Counted from the first letter of the stretch, positions 40,824-52,282 are shown. The stretch: DNA of 64,000 nucleotides from Forficula auricularia (GCA_024734495.1 JALMQS010000187.1:22049870-22113869); one strand, 5' to 3'. Made by a program: numbers and translations. The notes: generated by a model from the letters alone, not told the origin.

Positions 40824-42104
40824 AGATGTAGCTTATGAATTGAAATTTGACATAAAAGTTTGGATTAATAAGCTCCACACTGGCAAGTTTTAGTTTTCAA
40901 GTTCCAGCCGTTAACAGACTGGTGATTAAATTCGAACGATTGATTTTGCAGACAGTGAACCGAGTTTTGAATAAATTTTGTCTCAATCCAATCAAATGGA
41001 AAACAGTGCAAATAGTCACATCACATGTTCGTCTAAATTTTCAAAGTAGACGAAACGTTGGCTGATAAATTAAAAAGTCAAACATAAAAACATGTCCTTA
41101 TTTTCCTATTATCAACTTTCAAATTAATAGAAATTATGGACGGAAACGATAATAATAGTTGATTTAAATAAAAAATTAATTTCCATTAGTTTATTATATT
41201 TAAGTTTATTACTAAAGGGCACTCATGGGTGAGCGTAAAGAATCTTGAAAGTTTTAACTTTTTTCTCCATTGACAAATAAGTGGATGTCAAAAAATACAA
41301 TAATTTTTTGTTGTGACATGTTAATTGATTTCATGTTAATTTTTTGCTTTAGGCTAAATAGGATGTAAATAAAGAATTAATTGATTCGTGTTTCAATTCG
41401 TAATATCGTAGTTGTAGAAAAAGCTTTGATTGATGTTAGTTGAATTAATCAAACCAGAGCTCCTCCTAATGCTCTATTACATATAAATAATTACTAGGCT
41501 TTTAGTGTCCTGGCACATCTAATCTAATCTAGATGCATATTATTTATTATATTAACTTTAGTTTCTAATAAAAACTCCAATCCAGGCTACCTTCGTTGCA
41601 TAATTAAATAAATTCTCTATTACTCTTAATTAAAACTGATTAAATTTCGGAAAGTTTTTCATGTGAATAGTTTTCAAACTTTAATGAGAATTTATCCTAA
41701 TAAAAAGTTAGTTTTAAATTACGATATTGATTTTCGGATGGTCGTGCATAGAAGTTTAATTGAAAAAAAACGAAATATTTCTCTTTCATATTTTTTAGAG
41801 CGTGAAATTATTATATAAACATGGTACATTATTTACCTCCACTTTATTCTATTTGACTCGTATTTTACTAAATTTTATAATTGTTTGACTAGATTTCGGG
41901 GTTTTAAATCAGAGACTATCGATTTTCTTAATTTAAAGTAATTATTCATAGCTGGGTGTGTCAATAAAAATGTATAATTAATTTTTTATTAAATCATTTT
42001 TCTTTTTAATGGTTAAGTAATTGTTTTTATTTTTTAATTTTAAAACCCAATAATAGTTCATTATAAATATTATTATATATTAAAATTATTAAATTTAATT
42101 AATT
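40824..42104. other. AT-rich intergenic, no gene seen
   Basis: Nothing recognisable over 1.3 kb. Confidence 0.45.
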
Positions 42105-42643
42105 AGAGATAGTTTCTCTCGAAGAGGGAATGATAGAACTCAATGCTGAATTGATGCAATAGCATGTCCAAAGATAATGAAAATCACAAATTTCGAATAA
42201 AAGAATTTATTAGTAGGTCATTTTCATCCTCTTAAAAAATCAGACCCTCCTTCGGGATTTAAATGCTCAACATAGAAACCTACATGTTTATTAATATTAT
42301 TTTTAATTGCGTTTAATTTTAAAAATGTGTGCATAGCAATGATGGCAGGAGTGGGTCAAAACGTTGAAAAAAAAATTAAATTTTATTTCAATTTTATTCA
42401 ATTCATTCTGCAAATAAAATTCGACCTTTTTACCTGAATTCAAAGTCTAAAATAACATTAATATATTGCTTTAAACGTAAAGTATAGGCTAAGAAAGCTG
42501 TCCGCCTGTATCTATGCAACCAAAAGACGCCTCTGGACCGGACTAGCCTATCCTACAGGCTTCCTTGATAAATGAATATTTTTCATAATGTTTAAAATTT
42601 GACGGCCATCTCCCATGAGTTCATTTCCTATTTTTCTAATTAA
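42105..42643 (+). repeat. dispersed repeat X, copy 2
   Basis: Inverted relative to 6615-7196, ~80-85 percent identical by eye. It ends CTAATTAA directly before a hAT end, exactly as the other copy does. Confidence 0.8.
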
Positions 42644-42956
42644 CAGTGGCGGCCCCAGGGATGGGCGCGGTTGGACGAACGTCCAACCTCAATTGTTTTC
42701 TCCCAACCAGTCGGCAAACCTGCTAAATTGAGGATTTAAGCAAAAAATATTGTAAAACCGAGTTGTAAACCATCGCTTTCAATATTATATAATAAAAATA
42801 TAATAACCTAAATGATCAAAAAAGAATATCTGAATTATACAAAAATATTTATTACCGGAAATAATGCACAGATTTGCTGCCCACCTCAGGGCTTTTCCTC
42901 CAAATTTTTCTTGCTGGGTGTTTCCCAACCGAAAAGAAAAAGCTGGCGCCGCCAAT
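42644..42956. mobile_element. hAT-like MITE, family N
   Basis: Left end CAGTGGCGGCCCCAGGG; right end read inward CATTGGCGGCGCCAG. Subterminal palindrome GGTTGGACGAACGTCCAACC at 42668-42688. Only the left flank (CTAATTAA) is shared with another locus; no duplication on the right. Confidence 0.7.
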
Positions 42957-43190
42957 GCATGGGTTCAAAATGTAGGTATGTAAGTAAATTGTTTTGTTGT
43001 AATAGCGAGCTGGTCACATAACAAACGAATCAGGTATTTAAACCCATGAGAAATAACAGATAAAATATTTCTAGTTAAAAGGACTTATGATGAAGGACAA
43101 ACCTTCGAAAGTAACTTCTTAGGAGTGCAAATTTCGTGTACGCTTTAGTTCAAAAAGTAACAAGAATATCCATACGAATTTCATATTTAG

Positions 43191-44075
43191 TTGATAGATC
43201 AAGAGCCCACGACGGCCAGACCTTCGTTATTTTATAAAAGCTGAAAGTTTTTCTGTGCATGTCCCCTATACAGGTAAGAGCGACCAGCGTCTATAGAGTT
43301 TGGGTTGTGGTTACTTTGGCAGGTAACAGGTAATAAAGGTGTATAAAATAGTACTATAAATTCGTTAAAGTATAAAGCTCAATTTTTTTATATTTTCTTC
43401 GGGATAACTTTAGAAATCTCGTCATCCATTGCCGGACACTTATGGCAGTTGCTACCCCCTGCCAGACACCCCTAAACATTCTTTTTGATTTTAAGTCGAT
43501 TCTTTCACGTTTTCATGAGAGGTTGCCATTAATAGTCAAAACAACAAAAATGGAATGCAATAAGGTTATTCCTCTAGTATTAGATAAGAATCGATGGTTA
43601 TTTTTGATTTTAAGACGATTCCTCCATGTCTTCACCAATGGTTATCAATAATAACCGAAATGTCAAAAATCTATGTAAAAACCATTAAAACTGTCCGCCA
43701 ATTGAGGTAACATTTTTATAGGTCGCCAAGTAACATATATAAATTTATCTTTTATACTATAACGAAAGTATAATTATAATTTATTAAAGTTTAGGGGTGT
43801 CTGGAAGGGGATAGCAACTGCCATAAGTGTCCGGCAATGGATGACGAGATTTCTAAAGTTATCCCGAAGAAAATATAAAAAAATTGAGCTTTATACTTTA
43901 ACGAATTTAAAGTACTATTTTATACACCTTTATTACCTGTTACCTGCCAAAGTAACCACAACCCAAGCTCTATAGTCGCTGGTCGTTCTTACCTGTATAG
44001 GGGACATGCACAGAAATACTTTCAGCTTTTATAAAATAACGAAGGTCTGGCCGTCGTGGGCTCTTGGGCTATGAG
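43191..44075. mobile_element. long-TIR element around a minisatellite
   Basis: Arms of equal length, 43201-43477 and 43789-44065 (277 bp each), are inverted repeats with about 95 percent identity; examples are GCCCACGACGGCCAGACCTT / AAGGTCTGGCCGTCGTGGGC and GATGACGAGATTTCTAAAG. Weaker similarity extends ~10 bp further out. No transposase is encoded. The 311-bp centre is a piece of the 119-bp tandem family. Confidence 0.88.
43478..43690 (-). repeat. 119-bp tandem repeat family, inside the TIR element
   Basis: Read on the minus strand, TACTAGAGGAATAACCTTAT and TTTTGACTATTAATGGCAAC match the last unit at 62211-62329 almost base for base, and a second unit follows (GAAGACATGGAGGAATCGTC). The open plus-strand frame at 43442-43651 is a by-product. 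Confidence 0.85.
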
Positions 44076-44309
44076 ATTAAGAGCTGATTAGAGTCTGGTT
44101 CAAAAACGAAAACGCATACTTTCGCTATTTTGAAAAAAAGGAAACAAAAACACCCATTTTATTTATCTGTATGATGAGATATTTACAACTTTATTCGTTG
44201 TATGATAGAAATAAAGTCATTTAAAGATAAAGGCACGAGACTAGGTAATGGGGATTCTTAGGTATGGAAAAGTCATGTGGATGGTCACAGCTTTTTATTT
44301 ATTTATTAT
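44076..44309. other. AT-rich spacer
   Basis: Nothing recognisable. Confidence 0.4.
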
Positions 44310-44530
44310 TTTTTCAATAATAAAAATGCAAGAAAATGCATAAGCTACAAGCTGGGATTTTTCTGGCACCTTAGGAGGAAGAAGAAAAAATCTCAAGGTA
44401 GGGTCGGAGTCGAAGGTACTTGTGCAGGTACTTGTGGAGTCTAGCTTTTCAAGAAGCGTGTAAATCATAAGACGTTTATAAAATGGAAACGAGAAGGGAA
44501 GTCATAGGGACATACGAATTTAAATTCTGC
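44310..44530 (-). pseudogene. LINE family L 3' fragment, copy 5
   Basis: The minus strand gives IPMTS-like sequence near 44500 and KARLHKYLHKYLRLRP-like sequence from ~44400-44450, the FK-x-R-x-H-x-HL end of ORF2, with a small internal duplication (GTACTTGTGCAG-GTACTTGTGGAG). Then a 3' UTR and T-run near 44310. Confidence 0.55.
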
Positions 44531-44934
44531 TGATTATGAACTTTCCCGATAGAAAGACTATATGGTATATAATTAATTTTCAACAACTTCTAGTATGATT
44601 ATTTTTTCGCTTGTGCATCATTGCATATCCGTGAAGAATGACCGTGTTGATGCGTCTTAAGATATTGGAGAATAAAAATAGAAAAAATAAATTATTCAAG
44701 GGTAATTCTAAATTTCAATTGACCGAAATAATAGGTTTTAGTTTTGTGACCTAATTTATGATACCAGTATAGTTTTAACAAGATCCTATAGTGTATTGAA
44801 CATTAAACACTAACACAATGTCTGGCAGTTTGTATGTTCTTCTATCAGATCATAAACTAATAAGATACAAACTTGAAACTTACAAGTACATGTATATTTT
44901 CAAAAATCAAATTAAAATTTCAAATGTATGATTA
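44531..44934. other. AT-rich intergenic, no gene seen
   Basis: Nothing recognisable. Confidence 0.4.
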
Positions 44935-45106
44935 TTTCTCTCTTGGAATGAACACATTTCCTCTGTGATGAAATCTGTAGAAAAGAAAATTGGCTTCTTA
45001 TTCAGATCCAGGCGATTTTTCAGGCTCCTACAGTTTCTCAACCTCTACAAGGCCCAAATCCGCCCCTGTTACGAATAAGGGTCTCATCTGTGGAGAGATC
45101 TCCAAC

Positions 45107-45374
45107 TGCAACTGATTGCAATCTCGCAAAGTGGGATCCCACAATCCCGCCGGATTCAGCATCATTTGAAGACCTGTGGGATCTTGCACCAGCAACCCGC
45201 AAAGTCGTGAATTCGTCGGCGAATGGCCCTAAATCCAGTCAAATCAAAGAATTATTTGATAGATTGCAGCCCTTTAAATTGGGCGTAGAAATATTGTGTA
45301 GAAGAGAGTCACAATTGATGCTGTTGTTTTTTAAGATAATTTTTCCAAAAAAGAGGAGTAAGTTAATTATTTAA
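45107..45374 (+). pseudogene. hAT transposase fragment (central part)
   Basis: The frame open at 45090-45374 begins in LINE sequence and enters the hAT element after ~6 residues. It contains KELFDRLQPFKLGVEILCRR-ES, which follows the pattern L-x-P-F-K-x-x-V-E-x-L-C-x-R-D/E-x-x-L-x-T-A seen in insect hAT-related transposases. Both catalytic regions and the C-terminal dimerisation block are missing. It is short and the identification rests on this one block. Confidence 0.5.
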
Positions 45375-45569
45375 AATACTTTTATAATTATTTTCAAATT
45401 TGATATTAAATTACTTAATACTACAATTATGTAGATTGAAAATACTGTTTAGTTATCCAAATTCTACTAACATACAAATTAATATGATAATTATTGTGAT
45501 TTACTTAAGTACTATTAAAATTTATTATAATTATCTCTTTTAGACAAGTTGTAGATTAGATAGAGAATA

Positions 45570-45895
45570 ATAGATATATAAAAAAATAAATAAGTTTATT
45601 CGCCCAAAGTTACTTGCATTTAAAAAGCTAACAAAGTCATAGTCATTATACACATACCGGCGGGCTTCTTGCTGGCTCTCGGCGCACGAACCATCGCTCA
45701 ACATCACTCTGCGAGACAGAGTTCAATTCTTGTGAACGACTGTCCTTGTGGAAGATTCTAGAATGTTCCCAAAATTTCTAGAAACTTCCGGAAGTCTACG
45801 GTAGATAGAGTATACAGAGGACCAAGTCATAAGTGGGCGAAACCGGACAAACCAAGTGACTCCTTACTGCTTTATTATATAGTATTGACATATTG
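45570..45895 (-). mobile_element. possible solo LTR with heat-shock elements
   Basis: A GC-richer block nested in the hAT element. Read on the minus strand it has two heat-shock-type arrays, then CTCTGTCTCGCAGAGTGATG, GAGCCAGCAAGAAGCCCGCC and finally GAATAAACTTA (polyadenylation-like, 45592-45602), the order of promoter, leader and poly-A site in an LTR. Exact ends and a duplication could not be fixed by eye. Confidence 0.4.
45751..45793. promoter_or_regulatory. two four-unit heat-shock elements
   Basis: GAAGATTCTAGAATGTTC (45751-45768) equals GAA-ga-TTC-ta-GAA-tg-TTC and TTCTAGAAACTTCCGGAA (45776-45793) equals TTC-ta-GAA-ac-TTC-cg-GAA. Both fit the alternating nGAAn array bound by heat-shock factor, with no mismatch in eight units. 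Confidence 0.7.
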
Positions 45896-46494
45896 GTTGT
45901 GCAGTTAACTAATAAGAAGCCAAACTCTAAAATGACTTTATTAACTAGAGTACTACCCATTGTTGATTTTTGCACTTTTTATTAAACTTCTTTGATTATT
46001 GACAAGATAAACGTTTTATTTATTGAATTTCTTAAAATGTAAATGCGGGATCCCGCGGGATTAGCACCAATCCCGCAATAATCCCGCGGGATTGAAAACA
46101 CTGCGGGATTTAAATCCCTACCTGCAAGTATTCTCTTGCCACCCTAGATGCAGTTCAAAAAAGAGCTATCAGATTCTGACCTCTGGCCAATCGAAGAAGC
46201 GTTTCCGCAATTTCCCTATTTTATAGATATTATCATGCTATGTGTTCCGATGAATTAAAGTCAATAGTTCCCCTTAAAGCCTGTTTTGCGAGTAGTACAC
46301 GATTAGCTGACTCCCAAGATCCCTTCGCAGTTGAATTAGAAACACATGAACCCTTTAGCTCGATAAATTTCTCCATCTCTTCGGTAAAGCAAGGGTTTTT
46401 AGAGATCCATAGGGGCTGCATCTTCTTAGTGCATCCCTTTTTGCATTCGATCGCATTAAAAAAAAAAAAAAAAAAAAAAAACACTTACTTCTAA

Positions 46495-47270
46495 CCTAAG
46501 AATTTTCTTCTTTTCTTTTTTCAGGAGTGCATGAGTTTTTGAGACTTGAAGGCTAAGCATCTTCTTGAATTATATAAAAAAATGAAAAAGAATATTAAAT
46601 GTCTTGCCTAGTACTCAATCAAGTGGGAAAGAAAGGGATCTTTGGAAACCTCACGACCTCACGTACTCTTTACAAAAAAGAGTTCTGAATTATATAGAAA
46701 CTAAAAAATCGGCTAATGGAGAAAATGTATTGTTTTATTATTCAATTTTTTTAATAATATATATTTTACGTTTTATTATATTAATTAAATTAATTTAAAG
46801 TTGAAATTTTTAATTGTTCGTTTTGAAATGATTAATAAATAATTAATTTAGCAAAAAAGACTTTTAGCAATTAACAATTCTAGTATTCTAGGCAGCAAGC
46901 AATTACAAAATGTAAATTTAGTTGTTTGCAAAAGATCATTAAACTGGGTACTAACTTTATTTATTCCATTTCTATTGTAGATGGTGGAGATGTGCCGAAT
47001 ACTCTTATCCGTATTCGTTTTGAAGAATGCTCTCCAATTAATATATTGTATATATGTTATATATAGGTAGCTATATGTATTCGTATTCAGATTCGCCAAT
47101 TTATCAATATATTTGTTTTATTTCTTTTAAACTGAAATCAATATCAGAGAACAAAAGAAATATGCTTTGTATTCCCGTTTCATCAATATAGCAAGTTAAA
47201 AATAATGTTCTCAACCTTTTTATAAATGCGGACCAACACAATTCAAAAGAAATCACCAGAGGCTGTCATC
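46495..47270. other. AT-rich intergenic, no gene seen
   Basis: Two short open frames (46604-46798, 46848-47099) have no recognisable domain. Confidence 0.45.
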
Positions 47271-47274
47271 TACT

Positions 47275-48530
47275 AGATCCGGAACGAAATGGACATTTAA
47301 ATTATAGTGCCTGGAGCACCGAGCGATGCTCGGTAACTTTTTGCCTCTAAATATCTTAATAGCTCATGACACTTGACAAGTTCACCAATTTTTAAAAAAA
47401 TCGTTAGTTCGGTCTTTGAAAAAATAATAAAAAAACGAAAAATCTTTCATGTAAATGCAAACTTCCAGTACTTCTATTTTAGCCAAAATCTTGTGGTACT
47501 TCTTGTAGCCTCTAGATAGCTTAGGTTTCAAATTTCAAGGTTCTGCAACTTACCGAAAACGAGATATGAACGATTAAAATATTTATTTTGCGACATGACT
47601 CATTTACAATTATGTTTTAAATATTTAGCTATTTATTTTATTTAGCTTCAAAGTTTTAAAGTTTTAACAAATGTTAACGTTGGAACCAATCAATTTTAAT
47701 TTCACTTTTGTCCATTTTCAGAAGATATCGTCGAGAGGAGACACCAAGGGGAGATATCGATGGAGCTGGAGCTTGGTGAGCCAGACTTGTTTTTATAACA
47801 AAAAGGTCAAAAATATATCACCCAAAGAATCTTTATTTATTATCATAAGTGCCTGGAGCACTGGATAACTTTTTGTCTCTAAATAGCTTAAGTTTCAAAT
47901 TTCAAGGCTCTGCGACTTACCGAAGACGAGATATGAACGATTAAAATATTTATTTTGCGACATGACTAATTTACACCCCCTTCCTTTATTTCAATCGAAT
48001 TAAAATTTATACACAACTAATAACTCATAAGACTTGATAGGTACACCAATTTGTAACGAAATCGTTAGAGACGTTTTCGAGAACCTGGTTCTATATATAT
48101 TTATATGCAAGAATTGCTCGTTTAATAAGAGTAGTTAGATAAGATGTAAGATGGGTTGCGTTCATCCCCTCGGGAATCGAACCCGAGTGTCAAAAATAGC
48201 AATCCAGGTCAAATGGCTTATCTATGACATTATGTATATAATTAAAATATTCATTACAGCTCGGTTCAAATAGATGACCTCCTATCGTGATTTCCTTAGA
48301 AATTTAAAGTCTACAACTATCGCCAATTTGAACTCTCATGATCAAAATTGAAAATAGAAAATGTAATATCATTAAAAGAAATTCGAAAAAAAAAGAAAAA
48401 TCTCTTTAATGTAAATGTCAATTTTTGGTGTTCTGATTTCAACCAAAAGCTTGCTGTAGGTACTCCTTCTAGCCTATATTGAGATTAAGTTTGGAATTTC
48501 GTTACTCTGAGAAACGCAGGGGGGACATAC
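47275..48530 (+). repeat. cluster of dispersed repeat D
   Basis: GCCTGGAGCACYG-GATAACTTTTTG recurs at 47312 and 47851, each followed by CTCTAAATA-CTTAA; GAGATATGAACGATTAAAAT then TTTATTTTGCGACATGACT recurs at 47559 and 47929; CCAAAAGCTTGCTGTA occurs at 48449. The same blocks are found in order at 63725-64000. Coding capacity was not recognised. Confidence 0.75.
48145..48235 (-). repeat. tRNA-like repeat family F, copy
   Basis: CCCCTCGGGAATCGAACCCGAG (48169-48190) is a T-arm-like hairpin on the minus strand, followed by CAAAAATAGCAATCCAGG as in other family members. Confidence 0.6.
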
Positions 48531-48538
48531 ATACGTAC

Positions 48539-49942
48539 CAATGGCGTGCGGTGCATGGATGCTGTGGATACTGCGCATCCCCCAAATTCCAAAATATCAA
48601 GAGTAATTTGTAAAATTTTAAAAAATCTCTCAATAAATACTATACAACTAATTCATTTAAAGATATATGCAATTTAAAATTTACGGAGCTTTTTAGCGTT
48701 AGCAAATTTAAAGAATATGAAAAAAATATTTGAGATTTCTTATTTTAATCACTTCAGCTATCTTGTGGAAAATACTTGGATTTTATGAGATTAAAAAGTG
48801 AATTAATTTATATAGACACTCAACCCATGACTTTCATTTAAAATTTATATATTGGATTAAAAAAATTAATCGTGAAAGATGAACTAAAAGATGTTTGGGC
48901 AAAAGTATTTGCTTTAATTGATATCTCTCAATAACGAGAATCGTTATGGTCCGAGTGCAAAAGGACATTCCTAGAATAATAGAAATTAAGAAATTAATCT
49001 CTAATAGTCTGAAACAGGTTTGAACTTGTATTTGGCATCCATGCAATATACCTTAGCTCTAAAGAAAGAGAGATCATTGTTGTCGTTATTTTCATCGATC
49101 ACATTCTAATGAAAGAATCGCTCATCCGCACATTAAATAATAAAAAAGTGAAAACTTTTTCAAGATTCGGTACACTATACCTGGCCTGGTAATAATTAAT
49201 AAACTTAAATATAAATTGTTCATTTTTTTATGGCTATACTATAATATCCTCTTCAAATCTCAATGGAATAATTCAAAAAATATTTTCTGCCTTTTGAATC
49301 AGATATTTCAAAATCTAATAAGTATCTACTATGTATTGATACAAACGAACTTTTTGATTTTATGTTCTTGGGCTATCGTGGGTATCGGAATTCAGAACGA
49401 TAAAGAGAAAAAATCATAGTTGAAAAATATTTTTCTCCGCGTTTCAGACATTTTAAAACACAATAAGCAAATATTTATTTTTATGCGTGATTTAATATAT
49501 TTAATTTGCATTATGCCTTCTACGAGGACATCAGTTAGTTTTCAACGAGGGTGAACCGCAATTGGAATTAGGTGTACACAGTCTTTGGAATTATGTGGAA
49601 TTCATTAGATAATGCCCCTTCATCTATTGTCTTCTACTTGGAAATGAAAGTCGAAGTAGGTGTACACAATATTAAGTCGCGGTTCACCCCTCGGTTTTCA
49701 ACTATGAAAAGAATTGAAACATCACCAGAAGAATTGGAACTATGCATATAAATTATCCGCTCTGTTTAAATATCAATTGATAAAAAATCCAATGTTAAAT
49801 TTGAAAAAAAATAACGAAAAATTCTATGATGCCTTTATCGATAAATTTTTCAAAAAGGAGTGAAGAATAAAATAAAATTTAAAAAATGAAGGTCTATTTT
49901 TTGGACAGCATCCCCTAGTTGAAAAGTCTCCGCCCGCCACTG
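48539..49942. mobile_element. hAT element, family H, complete, with 8-bp TSD
   Basis: Left end CAATGGCGTGCGGTGCATGG; right end read inward CAGTGGCGGGCGGAGACTTT. Flanks ATACGTAC (48531-48538) and ATACCTAC (49943-49950) agree at 7 of 8. The interior (1.4 kb) has no recognisable transposase; the minus-strand 48834-49046 frame is not informative. A family T element is nested at 49547-49694. Confidence 0.82.
49547..49694. mobile_element. TIR element, family T, ~150 bp
   Basis: Ends GAGGGTGAACCGCAATTGGA and, inverted, CCGAGGGGTGAACCGCGACT; TTTTCAAC stands on both sides (49539-49546, 49695-49702). Interior has GGTGTACAC at both ends and no minisatellite. Confidence 0.85.
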
Positions 49943-49950
49943 ATACCTAC

Positions 49951-50700
49951 GTACATACACACTGACCAATGGATTTTTGGTCAATTTTTGGCCTCTGAGG
50001 ACCACAATATCTGGTTATACTAGTATGTCCTAAATCCGGGTTCAAACTATTAATTGCATCGATTCCTTTCAACTAGATGTCACAAAATAAAATTAATATT
50101 TTTTATCTCTAAGATACAAGCTCTCAAAGAGTCAGGACCCAAGAAGCCGATCGCAATATATCACATTATATTCTATAGAATATAAATGTGAATGTAAAAA
50201 AAGAAGTTAATGAAATATTTTTACCACTTAACTAGAAGTGTTCAAGAATTTCCCGAATCGGATTGATTTATAATATTTCTGGTAAAAATTCTTTCTACTT
50301 TATAAACGAGGATATATCTCCTAATAGTGAATAATTTAAAATTCGTTTTTAAAAATGGAAATTACAAATAATGGCTTCCGTTGGGTCTCAGAAACGTCTT
50401 TAGTTCATTTGCTAAAAAACTTTGAATCCATTATAATACCTGAAATGAAGTGATTAAATTTTCAACAATATTTGGTTACACGTCGCGAAACAATCTTATT
50501 GCGGAAGAAGAAAATGATTAGCCAGAACTCTGGATGCTTTCAAGCTTGAGAGTCTGGAGTGTGGTCACTAATTAAGAACTGGAAAACTTAATTATGTTCA
50601 GAATATTATATATGAATTAGCTGAAGAAGTTTTTCACTTGAGTTATAAGTACATTTCATAAATAAATCATAAAATAAAATTTCCCGACTTAATTTAAGTA
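49951..50700. other. AT-rich intergenic, no gene seen
   Basis: Nothing recognisable. Confidence 0.45.
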
Positions 50701-50708
50701 TTCTAAAT

Positions 50709-51498
50709 CAGGTGTCAGAAAACTTTTTTGGTCAAAATCCACCATAATGGGTCAATTAAAAAGACTTTTCGGGTCTGTCGGTATTGTTCAATTTAAAACA
50801 GTCTTAAGATAAATTCTATTGTGAAAATAATAACAACACATATTATATATTATTAATAATTATAACTTATAACGAAGAATTTTTTTACTTAAACAAAACA
50901 TAAAAGTTTATATATTTATTTTTATTTATTTTATATTAAAAAAAATTTAATTAAACTAATAAAAAAATCGAATAAATAATTGTCGGTCTAGTCATACTAA
51001 TTACATCTGTACTTTCATCGAGTGCAATGCTAACTAACTCCGTCGCTGAATAATAAATCATTTTTGACCTGTGAGTCAATATTTATGCACATATATATTT
51101 ATTGCGAAGCTAACAATGGCATTTCTTTAATTCTCTCAAATATTTGTTTTTTTTTATCTTACCAAGTCATTAATTAATTGTTAAGAACAAATTAAAAAAG
51201 GTTTTTCAAAAATTCCCCGTCTGTAAACGGTTTAAAGTAAATAGCAAAGCTAAGAACTGCAACATAACTCTAACATAATTGTGGCTGGTAACAAAACCCT
51301 TGAAAAATTTCTTTTGTTTTCCAGTACTATATTATATTTTTTTGTAAATCTAAATATATTATATATAAAGGCTAACACAATTATTATTACAGAAAGATTA
51401 CAGTTGATTTTTTTTTAATTTGTAGAACTCAAATAGGTTACTTGAAATTATCATATGGGTCATTTGGTGATTCGCGGGTCATAAGTTGCCGACGCCTT
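50709..51498. mobile_element. hAT MITE with perfect 8-bp TSD
   Basis: Left end CAGGTGTCAGAAAACTTTTT; right end read inward AAGGCGTCGGCAACTTATGA. Flanked by TTCTAAAT at 50701-50708 and 51499-51506. No transposase. Confidence 0.88.
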
Positions 51499-51624
51499 TT
51501 CTAAATGATAGAAATTGGAGAATATTTAGAATTTCGAAAAAAATGTTATTTTCTCACAATTCGATGAAAAGGAATGAAATCGAAATTCCTCACACCGATT
51601 TCTATTTAAACTACAATATATTCC

Positions 51625-51893
51625 ATACAGACCACTTCATTCGCGAATACATATATCCCCATGACTTCAAGGAACTGGAACTCTCTCCCAGCCTCTATCT
51701 TTCCCAGCACCTATGATCTTCAAACCTTCAAAACCAGGGTGCATAGACACCTACGTCTACACCCTCTCACTTAATCAACTTTCCCTTCTCTTCGGTAATG
51801 CAAGGGTCTTTCGAGATCCATAGGGGCTACATCTTTACTGGTGCACCCCTTCTTGCATTCGATTGCATTAAAAAAAAAAATAATAATAATAGT
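51625..51893 (+). mobile_element. LINE family L, copy 7, 3' end only
   Basis: Encodes IPMTSRNWNSLPAS-like sequence in one frame, then the 3' UTR and a tail of A11 followed by (TAA)n. Nearly identical to the inverse of 982-1240, which marks recent mobility. Cut off at the 5' side near 51625. Confidence 0.85.
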
Positions 51894-52202
51894 ATGTTTA
51901 AATTTAAATTTAAATTTCGAATTATTGATCAACGAAATTTTAATATGAAAATGTTAATATCTTTAAATGAAATTTAATTATTGATTATATATGTCAAATA
52001 GCATCGATTTGAAGAATTGCCATTGACTTGGGTAGCTTCTTGGCACTGGAATTCGATTCCGGATTTCCTTCTGATATGAAAACAATATTATCTATAGAAG
52101 TTTTATTTTATAAAATCGATCCTGCAAGTTTATAAAATTTCAATGTAATAAATACGAAAGTTTTTGTGCCGAGGGTAGCAGAATTTTTATATATTGAAGG
52201 AC
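51894..52202. other. AT-rich spacer
   Basis: AAATTTAAATTTAAATTT run at 51902; otherwise nothing recognisable. Confidence 0.45.
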
Positions 52203-52275
52203 ACAATAAAAGAGTGTGTCTTCTGCTGGAATTATACTTATTATAATTCCAGCAGAAGACACACTCTTTTATTGT
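52203..52275. repeat. perfect hairpin, 34-bp arms, 5-nt loop
   Basis: Arms 52203-52236 and 52242-52275 are exact inverse copies (GTGTGTCTTCTGCTGGAATT / AATTCCAGCAGAAGACACAC in the middle). No decay at all, so it is young or maintained. It could be a palindromic transposon end or an RNA hairpin. Confidence 0.95.
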
Positions 52276-52282
52276 ATATAAT

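Larger units (their letters stand above)
45107..46120 (+). mobile_element. hAT-type element inside LINE L
   Basis: Flanks TCTCCAAC (45099-45106) and CCTGCAAG (46121-46128) both derive from CCTCCAAG, the uninterrupted LINE sequence seen in copy 2. So the insertion made an 8-bp duplication, since mutated. The right end read inward is TAGGGATTTAAATCCCGC; the left end has GATTGCAATCTCGC, 11 of 14 alike. CCCGCGGGATT-type blocks repeat at the right end (46047-46090). Confidence 0.75.
44935..46485 (+). mobile_element. LINE family L, copy 6, split by a hAT insertion
   Basis: Left part 44935-45106 (LSWNEHISSVMKSVEKKIGF, FNLYKAQIRP) and right part 46121-46485 (ATLDAVQKRAIRF, SDELKSIVPLKACFA, then 3' UTR and a 23-A tail from 46460) are contiguous in the intact family copies. 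The gap is filled by 1014 bp with hAT-type duplication. Frameshifts and stops in both parts. Confidence 0.85.

Noticed and set aside
46233..46494. Overlapping frames on both strands
   Set aside because: By-products of the LINE L C-terminus, 3' UTR and poly-A tail. The minus-strand one begins in the poly-T of the tail.
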